In this document: positions 1-9,752 of the stretch, piece after piece
Layout: each line of letters begins with the position of its first letter
Numbering within the stretch: position 1 is the stretch's first letter
Source of the DNA: Flavobacterium sp.
GTDB taxonomy: Bacteria; Bacteroidota; Bacteroidia; Flavobacteriales; Flavobacteriaceae
Direction of reading: 5' to 3'
Length of the DNA stretch: 64,000 nt
Assembly (NCBI GenBank): GCA_014377455.1
Contig: JACMPO010000173.1
Span: 1-64,000 of the forward strand
Notes under the pieces: generated by a model
Seen by the model: the letters and a program-made list of their open reading frames with translations, nothing else
The model's database searches: none
Told to the model about the DNA's origin: nothing
Program-made: the position numbers and the translations under genes

Positions 1-180
1 AGCTGAAATATTTCCAGTTGATGGTTTGGCTTGACCAGCAATTATTTTTAACAGTGTAGATTTGCCAGCACCATTTTTTCCCATTAATGCAATTTTATCG
101 TTTTCATTTATTGCAAAAGAAACATCGCTAAATAAAGTTGTTCCGCCAAAATTTACGGAAATATCGTTTACTGTAATCAT
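1..180 (-). CDS. ABC-F/ABC transporter ATP-binding protein, N-terminal part (truncated by window edge)
   Basis: Reverse-strand translation MITVNDISVNFGGTTLFSDVSFAINENDKIALMGKNGAGKSTLLKIIAGQAKPSTGNISA, with Walker A GKNGAGKST. Confidence 0.85.
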   Translation of the reverse strand, partial: MITVNDISVNFGGTTLFSDVSFAINENDKIALMGKNGAGKSTLLKIIAGQAKPSTGNISA

Positions 181-303
181 CTAAATTTTAAAATTCTTAA
201 GTTAAAATGTTTTAATTTTTTAAAGTTGCAAAGATAGATTAAATTGTTTTTGTGTTGTTAGTACCTTAAATTAATTAAAATGAAATAAAAATTGTAAAAA
301 ATA

Positions 304-335
304 AAAACCCCGAATTGCACTTCGAGGTTTTTTGA
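304..335 (-). terminator. Rho-independent terminator downstream of the 374-4951 gene
   Basis: AACCCCGAA-ttgcac-TTCGAGGTT stem flanked by A-run and T-run. Confidence 0.65.
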
Positions 336-373
336 GGTTCAAATATTCGCTTTTCTGTGGGGCAAAAAAGGCT

Positions 374-3300
374 TTAACGTTTTAAAGCAAAATGGGCTTT
401 AAATTCTTTAGATTCTCCATTTTTTATATAGGTTATTGAAAACCAATAATCGTCGGAAATCATTAATTGATTATTATATATTCCATCCCAACCTTGACCC
501 GATGGTTTTATATTTTTTAATATTTTTCCATATCGGTCAAAAATATAGATGTTAGCTATTTGCTGATGGGCTAAGTCAACAATATTCCAAGTATCGTTTA
601 TTCCATCGCCATTTGGTGTAAAATAATGAGGATAATTTACTACAATAGCTTCGGTCGTAGTTGCGCCGCAACCATTTTTATCTCGAACTGTAATGACATG
701 AATTCCAGAAACTACATTGTTAAAAATTGCACTATCCTGAAAAGGCAAATTATCAAGTTGATATTCATAATCTCCACCAGTTCCCGTAGCTTGGATTGTT
801 ACCGATTGGTCACCAGCAAAATCTTCGTTAATTGAATAAGCTACAACCGCTGGCTCAGACTGATTTACAGTTGCAAAAACTTGGGCAGAAGAACATCCTG
901 TTGCATTACTTGTTGCTATTAAACTATAAGTTCCTGCTGTATTTACAAGATAATTATTTGATGTCCCAACAACTTGTCCCTGAGCATTAAACCATTGAAA
1001 TGTATATGAAGTTGCTGATAATCCACTTGTTAAAAGATACGGATTTAAAAGCGTGCCGGTTTTACTATCAACGCAAATAATTCCGTTTTTCAAAATTGGT
1101 TCCGGTAGTTTATTTACAAAAATCGAAATTGGTTTTATATCATAACAGTTTGGAGCAAGTGAATTACTAACTCTTACATAAACAATAGCATTTGTAGTAG
1201 TTGTAATAGCATTAATATTGGAATTAGCATCATTAAAATTTCCAAAATAACTCACACTAAATTCAGAGCCTATTTGATTTCCTAAAACTGTAGACGAAAG
1301 CGGTACTAAGTTGAAATTTGTAATTCCATCATTAGTACTATCTGAATCGCATACTGTTGTTAAAATTATTGGAACAGTATTGGCAAAAGGTTTAGGAATT
1401 ATTGTCACAGTAAATAAAGTTTCATCTGTACAATTTGGGTTATATCCTGAATTACCGAAAATATAAATCATTTTTGAGCTTGAAATTATACTTCCAGCGG
1501 TTAACATTCCTCCAGTTCCATTAGGCCCATTGTAATAATTTCCGACTGATAATGTTGGTAAAATATAAGTATCGCAGGTTGTTACATTTGATAATTGATC
1601 AACGTTATATAAAGTTATTGAAAAACTTTTTTCATCAAAACAATTTGGTGTAGAACCTGTTTCAGCATAAATATATAATGTTTGGTTAGTTGTTATAACA
1701 GATCCGGCATTTAATTGTGTCCCTGCTTTGTTAGGTTGAGTATAATAATTACCAACTGTTAGCTGTGGTAAAGTATAACTTTCGCAAGTAAATACATTTG
1801 GAAAAGGTGCAACAACAGGTGTTGGGATTATTGTAACCAAAAATGAAGATTGATTAGAACAATTTATTCTTCCGCCAGATTCTACATATATAAAAACTGT
1901 TTGGCTTGAAGTCATGATAGTTCCAACTGGAATTTCACTTCCAGTTCCATTAGGACCTCCAGATTGAGTATAATATTTATTATTTCCAGTTAGTGATGGT
2001 AAAATATAACTGTCACACTTGGAAACATTAGGCATTTGTTGAGCTGAAATTGAAAATATATTCAATTGAAAACTAGTTTCTGCAGTACAACCATTATCGG
2101 ATGCAAAAATATAAACTAATTGCGATGTAGTTAAAACCGTTCCACCAGCCATCATAGTTCCAGTTCCATTTGGACCAGTGTAATAATTACCATTCATTAA
2201 ATTGGTTAAAGTATACTGGTCACAAGTATCAATTAACGATCTGGAATCAATTACAGGTCTTTGATTTATGGTAACCTGAAAAGGTAAATCGTTTTTACAA
2301 CCATTGTTATCATTTATATAAATGTAAACCGTTTGAGAAGTAGTTAAAATATCATTTGGCTGTAACATAGTTCCAGTTCCTCCTGCTTGTGTGTAATAAT
2401 TTCCAGCATTTAGCGGTGGTAAAGTATAATTTTCACATCCAGTAGTTACTGCTGGTGGCGTTAAAAATGGAAGTTTTATAGTCACTTGAAAATGATAATT
2501 ATCAGTACAATTAGGTTGCGACTGACTTACAGCATAAACATAAATTGTTTGACTTGAAGTGATAGCAGTTCCAGCGGGAATTTGTGTTCCAGTTCCCATT
2601 GGTCCAGTATAATAATTTCCTACAACCAATTGGGGCAAAACATATTGAACACATTCAGTTACATCAGTTGGAAAATTTAAACCCACAACAATTTGAAATT
2701 GGGAATCGCTAACACAAGTTCCCACTGCTCCATGGATATACATTGTGGTACTCGAGTTAATATTTGTTCCTGCGGGAATTTGATTTCCGGTTCCATTTGG
2801 TTCATCAAAATAATTTCCAAATGATAATGGCTGTAAAATAAAAGTATTGCAATCAAACTGATTTGTGAAAGTAACAACTTCTTGCGATTGAACTATTTGA
2901 ATATCAAATGATAAATCGATCACACAAAATGGAGGTACAAGTGACTGAAAATAGTAATAAACTGTTTGCGATGTAGTTAAAACGGTACCATTTGGAATAA
3001 CGGTACCACCACCATTTGGCGCAGTTCTATACTCTCCAAATTGCATCGTTGGCAATGCATAACTATTACAATAAACACCAGACGAAATTGAAAACTCCGA
3101 TGGTTTAATAATTATAACTCTAAAATTAGTTTCGTTGGGACAACTTGGAGTTGTGTTGGTAATATTAAATATATAAATCGTAGTAGTTACTGATATTACA
3201 TCGCCTGCAAAAAGTGGCGTTCCAGTTCCATTTGAACCAGTAAAATAATTACCATTATTTAAGGGTTGCAAAATATAATCGGTACACGTAATTACATCAT

Positions 3301-4951
3301 CTAAATGATCTACTAATGGTAAAGGTGAAACGTTTAGTAATGCAGTTGTAACGCTGAAACAAGTGGAGTCATCTATTAATCTAACTTTTGGATAAACAGT
3401 CGTTCCTGTAGAATCAAAATTATTTGGTAATGGATTAGTACCTGCATTTGCATCAGCTAAAGTTGTATAGTAAGTAACATTGTAGATTCCAATATTTTGA
3501 CCCGCTAAAACTTGTGCATTTAACGAATTTAAAGTAAAAGTTGCAATTCCAGTTACAACATCATTTGCACACTGTGTATACGTTGCAGGCTGATTTGCAA
3601 AAGGAGAAGTAGCTAGCTTTAATTGAAACGATTTTACCAAATAACAAGAAGTATTAGGGTTATTAATTCTTACATAAATAGTTTGGTTTCCAGCACTTGA
3701 AAATGTGGTTGGAATAGCATTTATATTATTATTTGCATCGGCCAAAGTTGTAAAATATGATATAGTATAAGGCGGATTTACTCCTGTATTTATTAATGTA
3801 GTATTAACTGATAAATCATAAGAATAAGAGCTTTGACTGGTATTACATTTGTATAAATCACGGGGATTTGCTGTAGTAAAATTTGGCAGATATTCTACAA
3901 TAACCGAATCTGTTATATTTTGACAATTAAATGCAATATTAGTGTATGATAACTGATAATTCCCAGGTTGAGATACAGTTAGTATTGGTCCATTTTGACC
4001 TGAAATAATAGCTCCATCTTTTTTCCATACAAAAGTGTACATAGAAGGATCTAAACCTGAATTTATCAACGTAGTTTGTCCGCTACAAATTGCAGTATTA
4101 CTGGCCACAGTTAAATCTGGTCCTAAAACATCTTGACCAATGTTAAAACTATTTGATGATAAAAATATAGCGGAATCCGATTGATAATCACCTCTATCAG
4201 CAATTACCAATTTAATTTCATAAGGTACATTGGGAACTAAATTTGCCGATGCATTTAAAACCTTAGTTTGTCCATTAAAATTTATTGCAGCACTTGAAGC
4301 ATTTGAACCACCATTATAGGAACCAAAATATTGTTGATTTACAGAAGGACAATTAGAATTGTATAAAAAATCACGAATTGTAACAACTGATATTGGCGAG
4401 TTTGAACCTGGAACAACTGCCAAATTTGTAGTAACTCCTGTATTTAAATTAGTCAATAAAAAAGCAAAAGCATCTGAAAATTGACATTGATAATTTCCAT
4501 ATTCTTCTGATGCAAACAAAAAATCAAAATCAAAATGAGGAGATAAAGGAACAAAATCAAATTGCAAAACCGTAGCATTTGCAGAGGTCATCATTATACC
4601 AGATACCGCTAATGTCGCCTCTAAAGATGCATCTCCAGTCCAAGCAGCATTTCCAGAGGATTGCATAGTTGTATTTGGTCCAGGTGCAAGTTGCACATTA
4701 CCTGTACTCAAAATTACCCCACTTTGCATTGGAAAATTTGGATTATTACTCTGGAAATATCCTATTCCATTTGTCGAACCAAAATTTGTTCCTGTACTCC
4801 AAGTAATATTTGTAGCATTGATACAAGGAGAATTTATTAAAACATTATTTACTAATTGTGGAACTGTATAAGTATTTGTATCTACAGTAATAGCTTGGGA
4901 AAAACAATTTAGAGTACCAATGAAAAGTATAAACAGATGATAATTTTTCAT
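374..4951 (-). CDS. Large secreted protein: choice-of-anchor L-like N-terminus, nine tandem ~60-70 aa modules, gliding-motility-associated/T9SS type B C-terminal domain
   Basis: Start probably MKNYHLFILFIGTLNCFSQA (signal peptide) rather than the upstream Met at 5002; C-terminus YFTPNGDGINDTWNI...IFDRYGKILKNIKPSGQGWDGIYNNQLMISDDYWF is the type B sorting signature. Confidence 0.85.
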   Translation of the reverse strand: MKNYHLFILFIGTLNCFSQAITVDTNTYTVPQLVNNVLINSPCINATNITWSTGTNFGSTNGIGYFQSNNPNFPMQSGVILSTGNVQLAPGPNTTMQSSGNAAWTGDASLEATLAVSGIMMTSANATVLQFDFVPLSPHFDFDFLFASEEYGNYQCQFSDAFAFLLTNLNTGVTTNLAVVPGSNSPISVVTIRDFLYNSNCPSVNQQYFGSYNGGSNASSAAINFNGQTKVLNASANLVPNVPYEIKLVIADRGDYQSDSAIFLSSNSFNIGQDVLGPDLTVASNTAICSGQTTLINSGLDPSMYTFVWKKDGAIISGQNGPILTVSQPGNYQLSYTNIAFNCQNITDSVIVEYLPNFTTANPRDLYKCNTSQSSYSYDLSVNTTLINTGVNPPYTISYFTTLADANNNINAIPTTFSSAGNQTIYVRINNPNTSCYLVKSFQLKLATSPFANQPATYTQCANDVVTGIATFTLNSLNAQVLAGQNIGIYNVTYYTTLADANAGTNPLPNNFDSTGTTVYPKVRLIDDSTCFSVTTALLNVSPLPLVDHLDDVITCTDYILQPLNNGNYFTGSNGTGTPLFAGDVISVTTTIYIFNITNTTPSCPNETNFRVIIIKPSEFSISSGVYCNSYALPTMQFGEYRTAPNGGGTVIPNGTVLTTSQTVYYYFQSLVPPFCVIDLSFDIQIVQSQEVVTFTNQFDCNTFILQPLSFGNYFDEPNGTGNQIPAGTNINSSTTMYIHGAVGTCVSDSQFQIVVGLNFPTDVTECVQYVLPQLVVGNYYTGPMGTGTQIPAGTAITSSQTIYVYAVSQSQPNCTDNYHFQVTIKLPFLTPPAVTTGCENYTLPPLNAGNYYTQAGGTGTMLQPNDILTTSQTVYIYINDNNGCKNDLPFQVTINQRPVIDSRSLIDTCDQYTLTNLMNGNYYTGPNGTGTMMAGGTVLTTSQLVYIFASDNGCTAETSFQLNIFSISAQQMPNVSKCDSYILPSLTGNNKYYTQSGGPNGTGSEIPVGTIMTSSQTVFIYVESGGRINCSNQSSFLVTIIPTPVVAPFPNVFTCESYTLPQLTVGNYYTQPNKAGTQLNAGSVITTNQTLYIYAETGSTPNCFDEKSFSITLYNVDQLSNVTTCDTYILPTLSVGNYYNGPNGTGGMLTAGSIISSSKMIYIFGNSGYNPNCTDETLFTVTIIPKPFANTVPIILTTVCDSDSTNDGITNFNLVPLSSTVLGNQIGSEFSVSYFGNFNDANSNINAITTTTNAIVYVRVSNSLAPNCYDIKPISIFVNKLPEPILKNGIICVDSKTGTLLNPYLLTSGLSATSYTFQWFNAQGQVVGTSNNYLVNTAGTYSLIATSNATGCSSAQVFATVNQSEPAVVAYSINEDFAGDQSVTIQATGTGGDYEYQLDNLPFQDSAIFNNVVSGIHVITVRDKNGCGATTTEAIVVNYPHYFTPNGDGINDTWNIVDLAHQQIANIYIFDRYGKILKNIKPSGQGWDGIYNNQLMISDDYWFSITYIKNGESKEFKAHFALKR

Positions 4952-5133
4952 AACTGCTAATTTTGAATAAACAATATTATAATTTAAATCGATTAAATGC
5001 AAATAAAATCGATGATTGACGTTATTTAATTCAAATACGTAAAAATATCTTACAAAGATTTATTTTATAAATATTAAATAATAAGTGCCTGACTTATAAC
5101 AAAAAAGAATACTCGGTTTTTATCAATAAAATA

Positions 5134-5141
5134 TATCTTTG
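5134..5141 (+). promoter_or_regulatory. Bacteroidota -7 promoter element (TAnnTTTG) for argS
   Basis: TATCTTTG about 20 nt upstream of the ATG. Confidence 0.6.
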
Positions 5142-5160
5142 TGCGCTAATAAACTTTACA

Positions 5161-6969
5161 ATGTCAGTACAAAAAAATTTAAGTCAAAGCGTAATTAGAG
5201 CAGTACAAGAATTGTTTACTGTTACAATAGAAAATGTTGAATTTCAAACTACTCGCAAAGATTTTGAAGGTGATATTACCATAGTTATTTTTCCGTTATT
5301 AAAACTTATAAAAGAACCTGAGGCAATGTCTAATCCAGCAAAGCTAAATCCAGTTGAAATAGGTACAAAAATCGGAACATATTTGGTTGAAAATTGTATT
5401 GAAGTTGAAAAATTTAATGTCGTTGCTGGTTTCTTAAATATTGTAATTTCAGATACGTTTTACATCGATTATTTTAATTCAATTATAAACATTCAAAATT
5501 TTGGATTTGTAACAGAAAGTGTTTCAAACGATGCCATCATGGTAGAATATTCTTCGCCAAACACCAACAAACCGCTACATTTGGGACATGTTCGAAATAA
5601 TTTACTTGGATATTCAGTAGCAGAAATTATTAAAGCTTCTGGCAAAAATGTTTATAAAACTCAAATCATAAACGACAGAGGAATTCACATTTGCAAATCA
5701 ATGTTGGCTTGGCTAAAATTTGGTAATGGTGAAACTCCAGAAACTTCAGGTTTAAAAGGTGACAAATTGGTAGGAAATTATTATGTTGCTTTCGATAAAG
5801 AATATAAAATTCAAATTCAAGATTTAATTACACAAGGAAGAACCGAAGACGAAGCCAAAAAGCAAGCACCAATTATCATCGAAGCACAACAAATGCTACT
5901 AGACTGGGAAGCTGGAAAACCAGAAATAATCTCCCTTTGGAAAAAAATGAATCAATGGGTTTATGATGGCTTTGATGAAACTTACAAAAATTTAGGAGTC
6001 GATTTTGATTCTAAATACTTTGAAAGCAATACCTATTTATTAGGAAAAGAAGTAGTAAAACTTGGGCTTGAAAAAGGAATTTTTGAAAAAGATCCCGATG
6101 GCTCCGTTTGGATCGATTTAACAGAAGATGGATTAGACCGAAAAATAGTCTTACGTTCCGACGGCACAGCAGTTTACATGACACAAGATATTGGAACTGC
6201 AATCCAACGTGTAAAAGATTTTCCTGATGTCACTGGTATGGTTTACACCGTTGGAAACGAACAAGATTACCATTTTAAAGTATTATTTTTAATCTTAAAA
6301 AAATTAGGATTCGAATGGGCAAAAAGTTTGTACCATTTATCTTATGGAATGGTGGAATTACCATCAGGAAAAATGAAATCGCGAGAAGGAAATGTAGTTG
6401 ATGCTGACGATTTAATGACCGAAATGACAGCAACTGCAGCAAAAATAGCCTCTGAACTTGGCAAACTCGAAGACTATTCAGCATCCGAAAAACAAAAATT
6501 GTATAAAACAATTGGTCTTGGCGCACTAAAATATTACATTCTGAAAGTAGATCCTAAAAAGCAAATTCTTTTTAACCCAGAGGAATCAGTCGATTTTGCT
6601 GGAAACACTGGACCTTTTATTCAATATACTTTCGCCCGAATTCGATCTATTTTGCGAAAAGCAAATTTCGATTTTGCAAAACCAACCGCAGTTGTGGAGC
6701 TTCACCTAAAAGAAAAAGAATTAATAAAGCAAATTGCTCTTTTTCCCGAAATTATTCAAAGCGCCGCAACCCATCACAGTCCGGCACTTGTTGCAAATTA
6801 CACCTACGATTTGGTGAAAGAATACAACTCGTTCTATCAAACTGTTTCCATACTTGGTGAAGAAAATCCTATCAAAAAAGTGTTTCGGGTGCAGTTATCA
6901 AGCAAAGTTGCAAGCACTATTAAATTGGCTTTTAGCTTACTAGGAATAGAAGTGCCTGATAGAATGTAA
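5161..6969 (+). CDS. argS: Arginyl-tRNA synthetase
   Basis: Full-length ORF with class I motifs (SSPNTNKPLHLGHVRNN; KMKSREGNVV) and DALR-like C-terminus ending VPDRM. Confidence 0.97.
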   Translation: MSVQKNLSQSVIRAVQELFTVTIENVEFQTTRKDFEGDITIVIFPLLKLIKEPEAMSNPAKLNPVEIGTKIGTYLVENCIEVEKFNVVAGFLNIVISDTFYIDYFNSIINIQNFGFVTESVSNDAIMVEYSSPNTNKPLHLGHVRNNLLGYSVAEIIKASGKNVYKTQIINDRGIHICKSMLAWLKFGNGETPETSGLKGDKLVGNYYVAFDKEYKIQIQDLITQGRTEDEAKKQAPIIIEAQQMLLDWEAGKPEIISLWKKMNQWVYDGFDETYKNLGVDFDSKYFESNTYLLGKEVVKLGLEKGIFEKDPDGSVWIDLTEDGLDRKIVLRSDGTAVYMTQDIGTAIQRVKDFPDVTGMVYTVGNEQDYHFKVLFLILKKLGFEWAKSLYHLSYGMVELPSGKMKSREGNVVDADDLMTEMTATAAKIASELGKLEDYSASEKQKLYKTIGLGALKYYILKVDPKKQILFNPEESVDFAGNTGPFIQYTFARIRSILRKANFDFAKPTAVVELHLKEKELIKQIALFPEIIQSAATHHSPALVANYTYDLVKEYNSFYQTVSILGEENPIKKVFRVQLSSKVASTIKLAFSLLGIEVPDRM

Positions 6970-6989
6970 CCCTTTTTTTGGAGCAAATG

Positions 6990-7105
6990 GACAGTAATTT
7001 ATCTACAATGGGAATTCCTGCTCTCGACAGTCGCTTCATTTTGTCTAGTTTTTAAAAACGAGACAAAATGAGAGCTCCAACAATGCCTCGATCAGGGCTA
7101 ATAAC
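6990..7105 (-). repeat. Structured intergenic element, copy A (AGCCCTGAT ... hairpin ... GAGAGCAGGAATT)
   Basis: Reverse strand reads TTAGCCCTGATCGAGGC...TCATTTTGTCT-cGTTTTTAAAAACt-AGACAAAATGA...GTCGAGAGCAGGAATTCCC; 11-bp perfect outer stem; end motifs shared with 39466-39525. Confidence 0.6.
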
Positions 7106-7117
7106 CATTTGAATTGA

Positions 7118-7348
7118 TTATTTATTAAGTTTTGGCAACGTTTTGATATATAAATTTTCAACTTTAATGCGTGCCCAATCCGTTTTTCTCAAAAAAGTTA
7201 AACTCGATTTTAAAGATGGATTTTCTGTAAAACATTTAATTTTCACAAACTCACCCAAAGTATCAAAACCATAAAAATCAATCAAATCTTCAAGCATTTT
7301 TTGAAGCGTAATACCATGAAGCGGATTGTTTTTTTGTTGATTTTCCAT
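7118..7348 (-). CDS. VF530/DUF2132 family small DNA-binding-like protein
   Basis: [60 protein letters not shown] is characteristic of the family. Confidence 0.8.
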   Translation of the reverse strand: MENQQKNNPLHGITLQKMLEDLIDFYGFDTLGEFVKIKCFTENPSLKSSLTFLRKTDWARIKVENLYIKTLPKLNK

Positions 7349-7396
7349 TATGCAAATTTATGCTATTTTGATTTCATTTTACTACATTTGCAATCC

Positions 7397-7855
7397 ATGA
7401 TTAAAACTGCAAACATTCTCAATAAAAAAGCCCGATTCGATTATGAAATACTCGAAACATACTCGGCTGGAATAGTTTTAACAGGCACCGAAATAAAATC
7501 CATCCGACTCGGAAAAGCAAATATTACCGAGAGTTTTTGCGAATTTAATGATACCGACGAACTTTTTGCTATCAACACCTCAATCGAAGAATATGCTTTT
7601 GGAAATCAATTCAATCATAAAGCTAGAAGCGAACGCAAACTTCTATTGAACAAACGTGAATTAAAATCATTATCTAAAAGTGTTGAAACTAAAGGATTAA
7701 CTATAGTTCCCTTGCGTTTATTTACAAACGAAAAAGGTTTAGCAAAACTTGAAATTGGTTTGTGTCGCGGTAAAAAAACCTATGATAAACGCGAATCTTT
7801 AAAAGAACAAGATACAAAACGCGACTTGGACCGAATTAAAAAAGAATACAATTAA
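7397..7855 (+). CDS. smpB: SsrA-binding protein
   Basis: MIKTANILNKKARFDYEILETYSAGIVLTGTEIKSIR...; start moved downstream from the ORF-track start. Confidence 0.95.
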   Translation: MIKTANILNKKARFDYEILETYSAGIVLTGTEIKSIRLGKANITESFCEFNDTDELFAINTSIEEYAFGNQFNHKARSERKLLLNKRELKSLSKSVETKGLTIVPLRLFTNEKGLAKLEIGLCRGKKTYDKRESLKEQDTKRDLDRIKKEYN

Positions 7856-7863
7856 AAGATTTA

Positions 7864-8346
7864 TTAATCTTCAGTTGGTTCATCATGAGTGGCTTTTTTT
7901 CCCAACTCGCCATCGCCCGAAAATAAAGTTACAGCACCTTTTTTAAGCACATATCCATTTGATGAAATTAATTGGTAATCGTTTAAAACCCAAGGTTTAT
8001 CTTTTGAATTTCTGGTCAAAATAATGGATTGTTGATTTGGTAAAAAAACCTCCGCTTGATTTCCATCTTCACCAAAAAGTACAAAAGCACTTAAAGTTTC
8101 ATCCTCATTTTCAATATTATCTGTAGGATTTAACTGGATTCCAGTGTAAACTGGAACACATTCTTTATTCACTTTTGACCAAATATATCCTGCCGAAGCC
8201 AAACATCCATTTTTATCTTTATCAACATTTGCGATAGCAGAGTCTTTTGGTTGATTTGCTTTTGAACTCGCTTGCCGTTCTTTAACATTAGGTTTACAAG
8301 AAAATAGTGTAATAAAAAGTACTATTAAAGTAGCATTTTTAATCAT
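7864..8346 (-). CDS. Hypothetical lipoprotein
   Basis: MIKNATLIVLFITLFSCKP lipobox; 160 aa. Confidence 0.7.
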   Translation of the reverse strand: MIKNATLIVLFITLFSCKPNVKERQASSKANQPKDSAIANVDKDKNGCLASAGYIWSKVNKECVPVYTGIQLNPTDNIENEDETLSAFVLFGEDGNQAEVFLPNQQSIILTRNSKDKPWVLNDYQLISSNGYVLKKGAVTLFSGDGELGKKATHDEPTED

Positions 8347-8362
8347 GATTTGTAAATTTTAA

Positions 8363-8854
8363 TTAGTATTGTTGCTTTGGAAATAAAAATGTGTCTTGTG
8401 TAATAAACGTAAATGTTCCGTCATCATTTAAGAAATATTTTATAAAAACGTTTCCCCAGTAAGTTCCATCACTATAATCGGCAACAATCCAACGATGATT
8501 TAGGATTTTTAATTTATTAATTATAAATTTTTGTGTTCCTAAAGTTTCTTGACCAATATATTTATTTCCTTTAGGATCATCATTATAAGATAACAAAGCC
8601 TCACTAATTTTTGGTATCAAAGATTTGATTTCATATTTCTCGAAATAATCTCTAGCATAATCGTTATTTTCCAAAGAAAAATAATTTGCATCAGCCATTA
8701 AATTTGTAAGAGAATCGGTTACTTTTTTATCAAAGTCAGCAGTTTTTGTATATTTCTTCTGCTCAAATTCAAGTGCTTTACTATAATACATATAAGTAAA
8801 AACATTAAATAATCCAGCGAGTATAAAAAGATACAGAAATAATGATTTTTTCAT
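8363..8854 (-). CDS. Hypothetical protein, N-terminal membrane anchor
   Basis: MKKSLFLYLFILAGLFNVFTYMYYSKAL start; upstream part of the track ORF overlaps the neighbouring gene. Confidence 0.65.
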   Translation of the reverse strand: MKKSLFLYLFILAGLFNVFTYMYYSKALEFEQKKYTKTADFDKKVTDSLTNLMADANYFSLENNDYARDYFEKYEIKSLIPKISEALLSYNDDPKGNKYIGQETLGTQKFIINKLKILNHRWIVADYSDGTYWGNVFIKYFLNDDGTFTFITQDTFLFPKQQY

Positions 8855-8864
8855 GGTAACTAAA

Positions 8865-9629
8865 TTAAAGTGTAATTTGTAAATTATCATATGCCAAAAA
8901 AACATTTTCAGGCAACTTTTTTTGAACCTCTTCATGAAAACCCAATACATGACTTATATGTGTAAAAAAAGTTTTTTGAGGTTGAACCAAAGTTACAAAA
9001 TCTAAAGCTTCTTGCAAACTAAAATGAGAATGATGCGGTTCGTCTCTCAAGGCATTAATAACCAATACTTTTAAGTTTTTGAGCTTTTCAATTTCTTCTT
9101 TTTCGATAGTTTTTACATCTGTCAAATAGGCAAAATCATCTATTCGGTAACCAAAAACTTGAAGATTGCCATGCATTGCATTTATGGGAACTACTTTTTT
9201 TGAACCTATGTAAAAAGATTGATTATTAGTAACTTCAACCGCTTTTACTGCTGGTGCACCAGGATATTTATTTTCTGTTTCAAAAACATAATCAAACCTT
9301 CGCTTAAGATTTTCTAAAACTCGTGTATGTCCATAAATGGGAATTTCCCCTTGATAAAAATTAAATGGTCTAATATCATCTAAACCTGCCGTATGATCTG
9401 CATGCTCATGAGTAAACAATACAGCATCTATTTTTGTACAATTAGCGTTAAGCATTTGTTGTCTAAAATCTGGACCGCAATCTATTACAAATGAGTTTTG
9501 GTCATCATAAACCCAAATAGAAACCCGCAAACGCTTATCTTTAAAGTCAGCACTCAAACAAACCGGATGCTTGCTTCCTATTACAGGAATACCTTGCGAA
9601 GTTCCAGTTCCTAGAAAATATATTGTCAT
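8865..9629 (-). CDS. MBL-fold metallo-hydrolase (PhnP-like)
   Basis: FLGTGTSQGIPVIG and FTHEHADHTAGLDDIRPFN metal-binding motif. Confidence 0.88.
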   Translation of the reverse strand: MTIYFLGTGTSQGIPVIGSKHPVCLSADFKDKRLRVSIWVYDDQNSFVIDCGPDFRQQMLNANCTKIDAVLFTHEHADHTAGLDDIRPFNFYQGEIPIYGHTRVLENLKRRFDYVFETENKYPGAPAVKAVEVTNNQSFYIGSKKVVPINAMHGNLQVFGYRIDDFAYLTDVKTIEKEEIEKLKNLKVLVINALRDEPHHSHFSLQEALDFVTLVQPQKTFFTHISHVLGFHEEVQKKLPENVFLAYDNLQITL

Positions 9630-9726
9630 TGTAGCACGATATTTGATATTGAAAAATTATAAATTAAAGATAGCTATATTTAAACAAAATTAGCAACATT
9701 TATCTTTTATAAAAGTTTCATTTTAC

Positions 9727-9734
9727 TAACTTTG
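9727..9734 (+). promoter_or_regulatory. Bacteroidota -7 element TAACTTTG
   Basis: Matches TAnnTTTG 18 nt upstream of the ATG at 9753. Confidence 0.5.
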
Positions 9735-9752
9735 CAAGTATATAATAATCTT

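Noticed and set aside
6011-6526. Two minus-strand ORFs antisense to argS
   Set aside because: Located within a well-conserved argS; Leu/Phe-rich antisense artefacts
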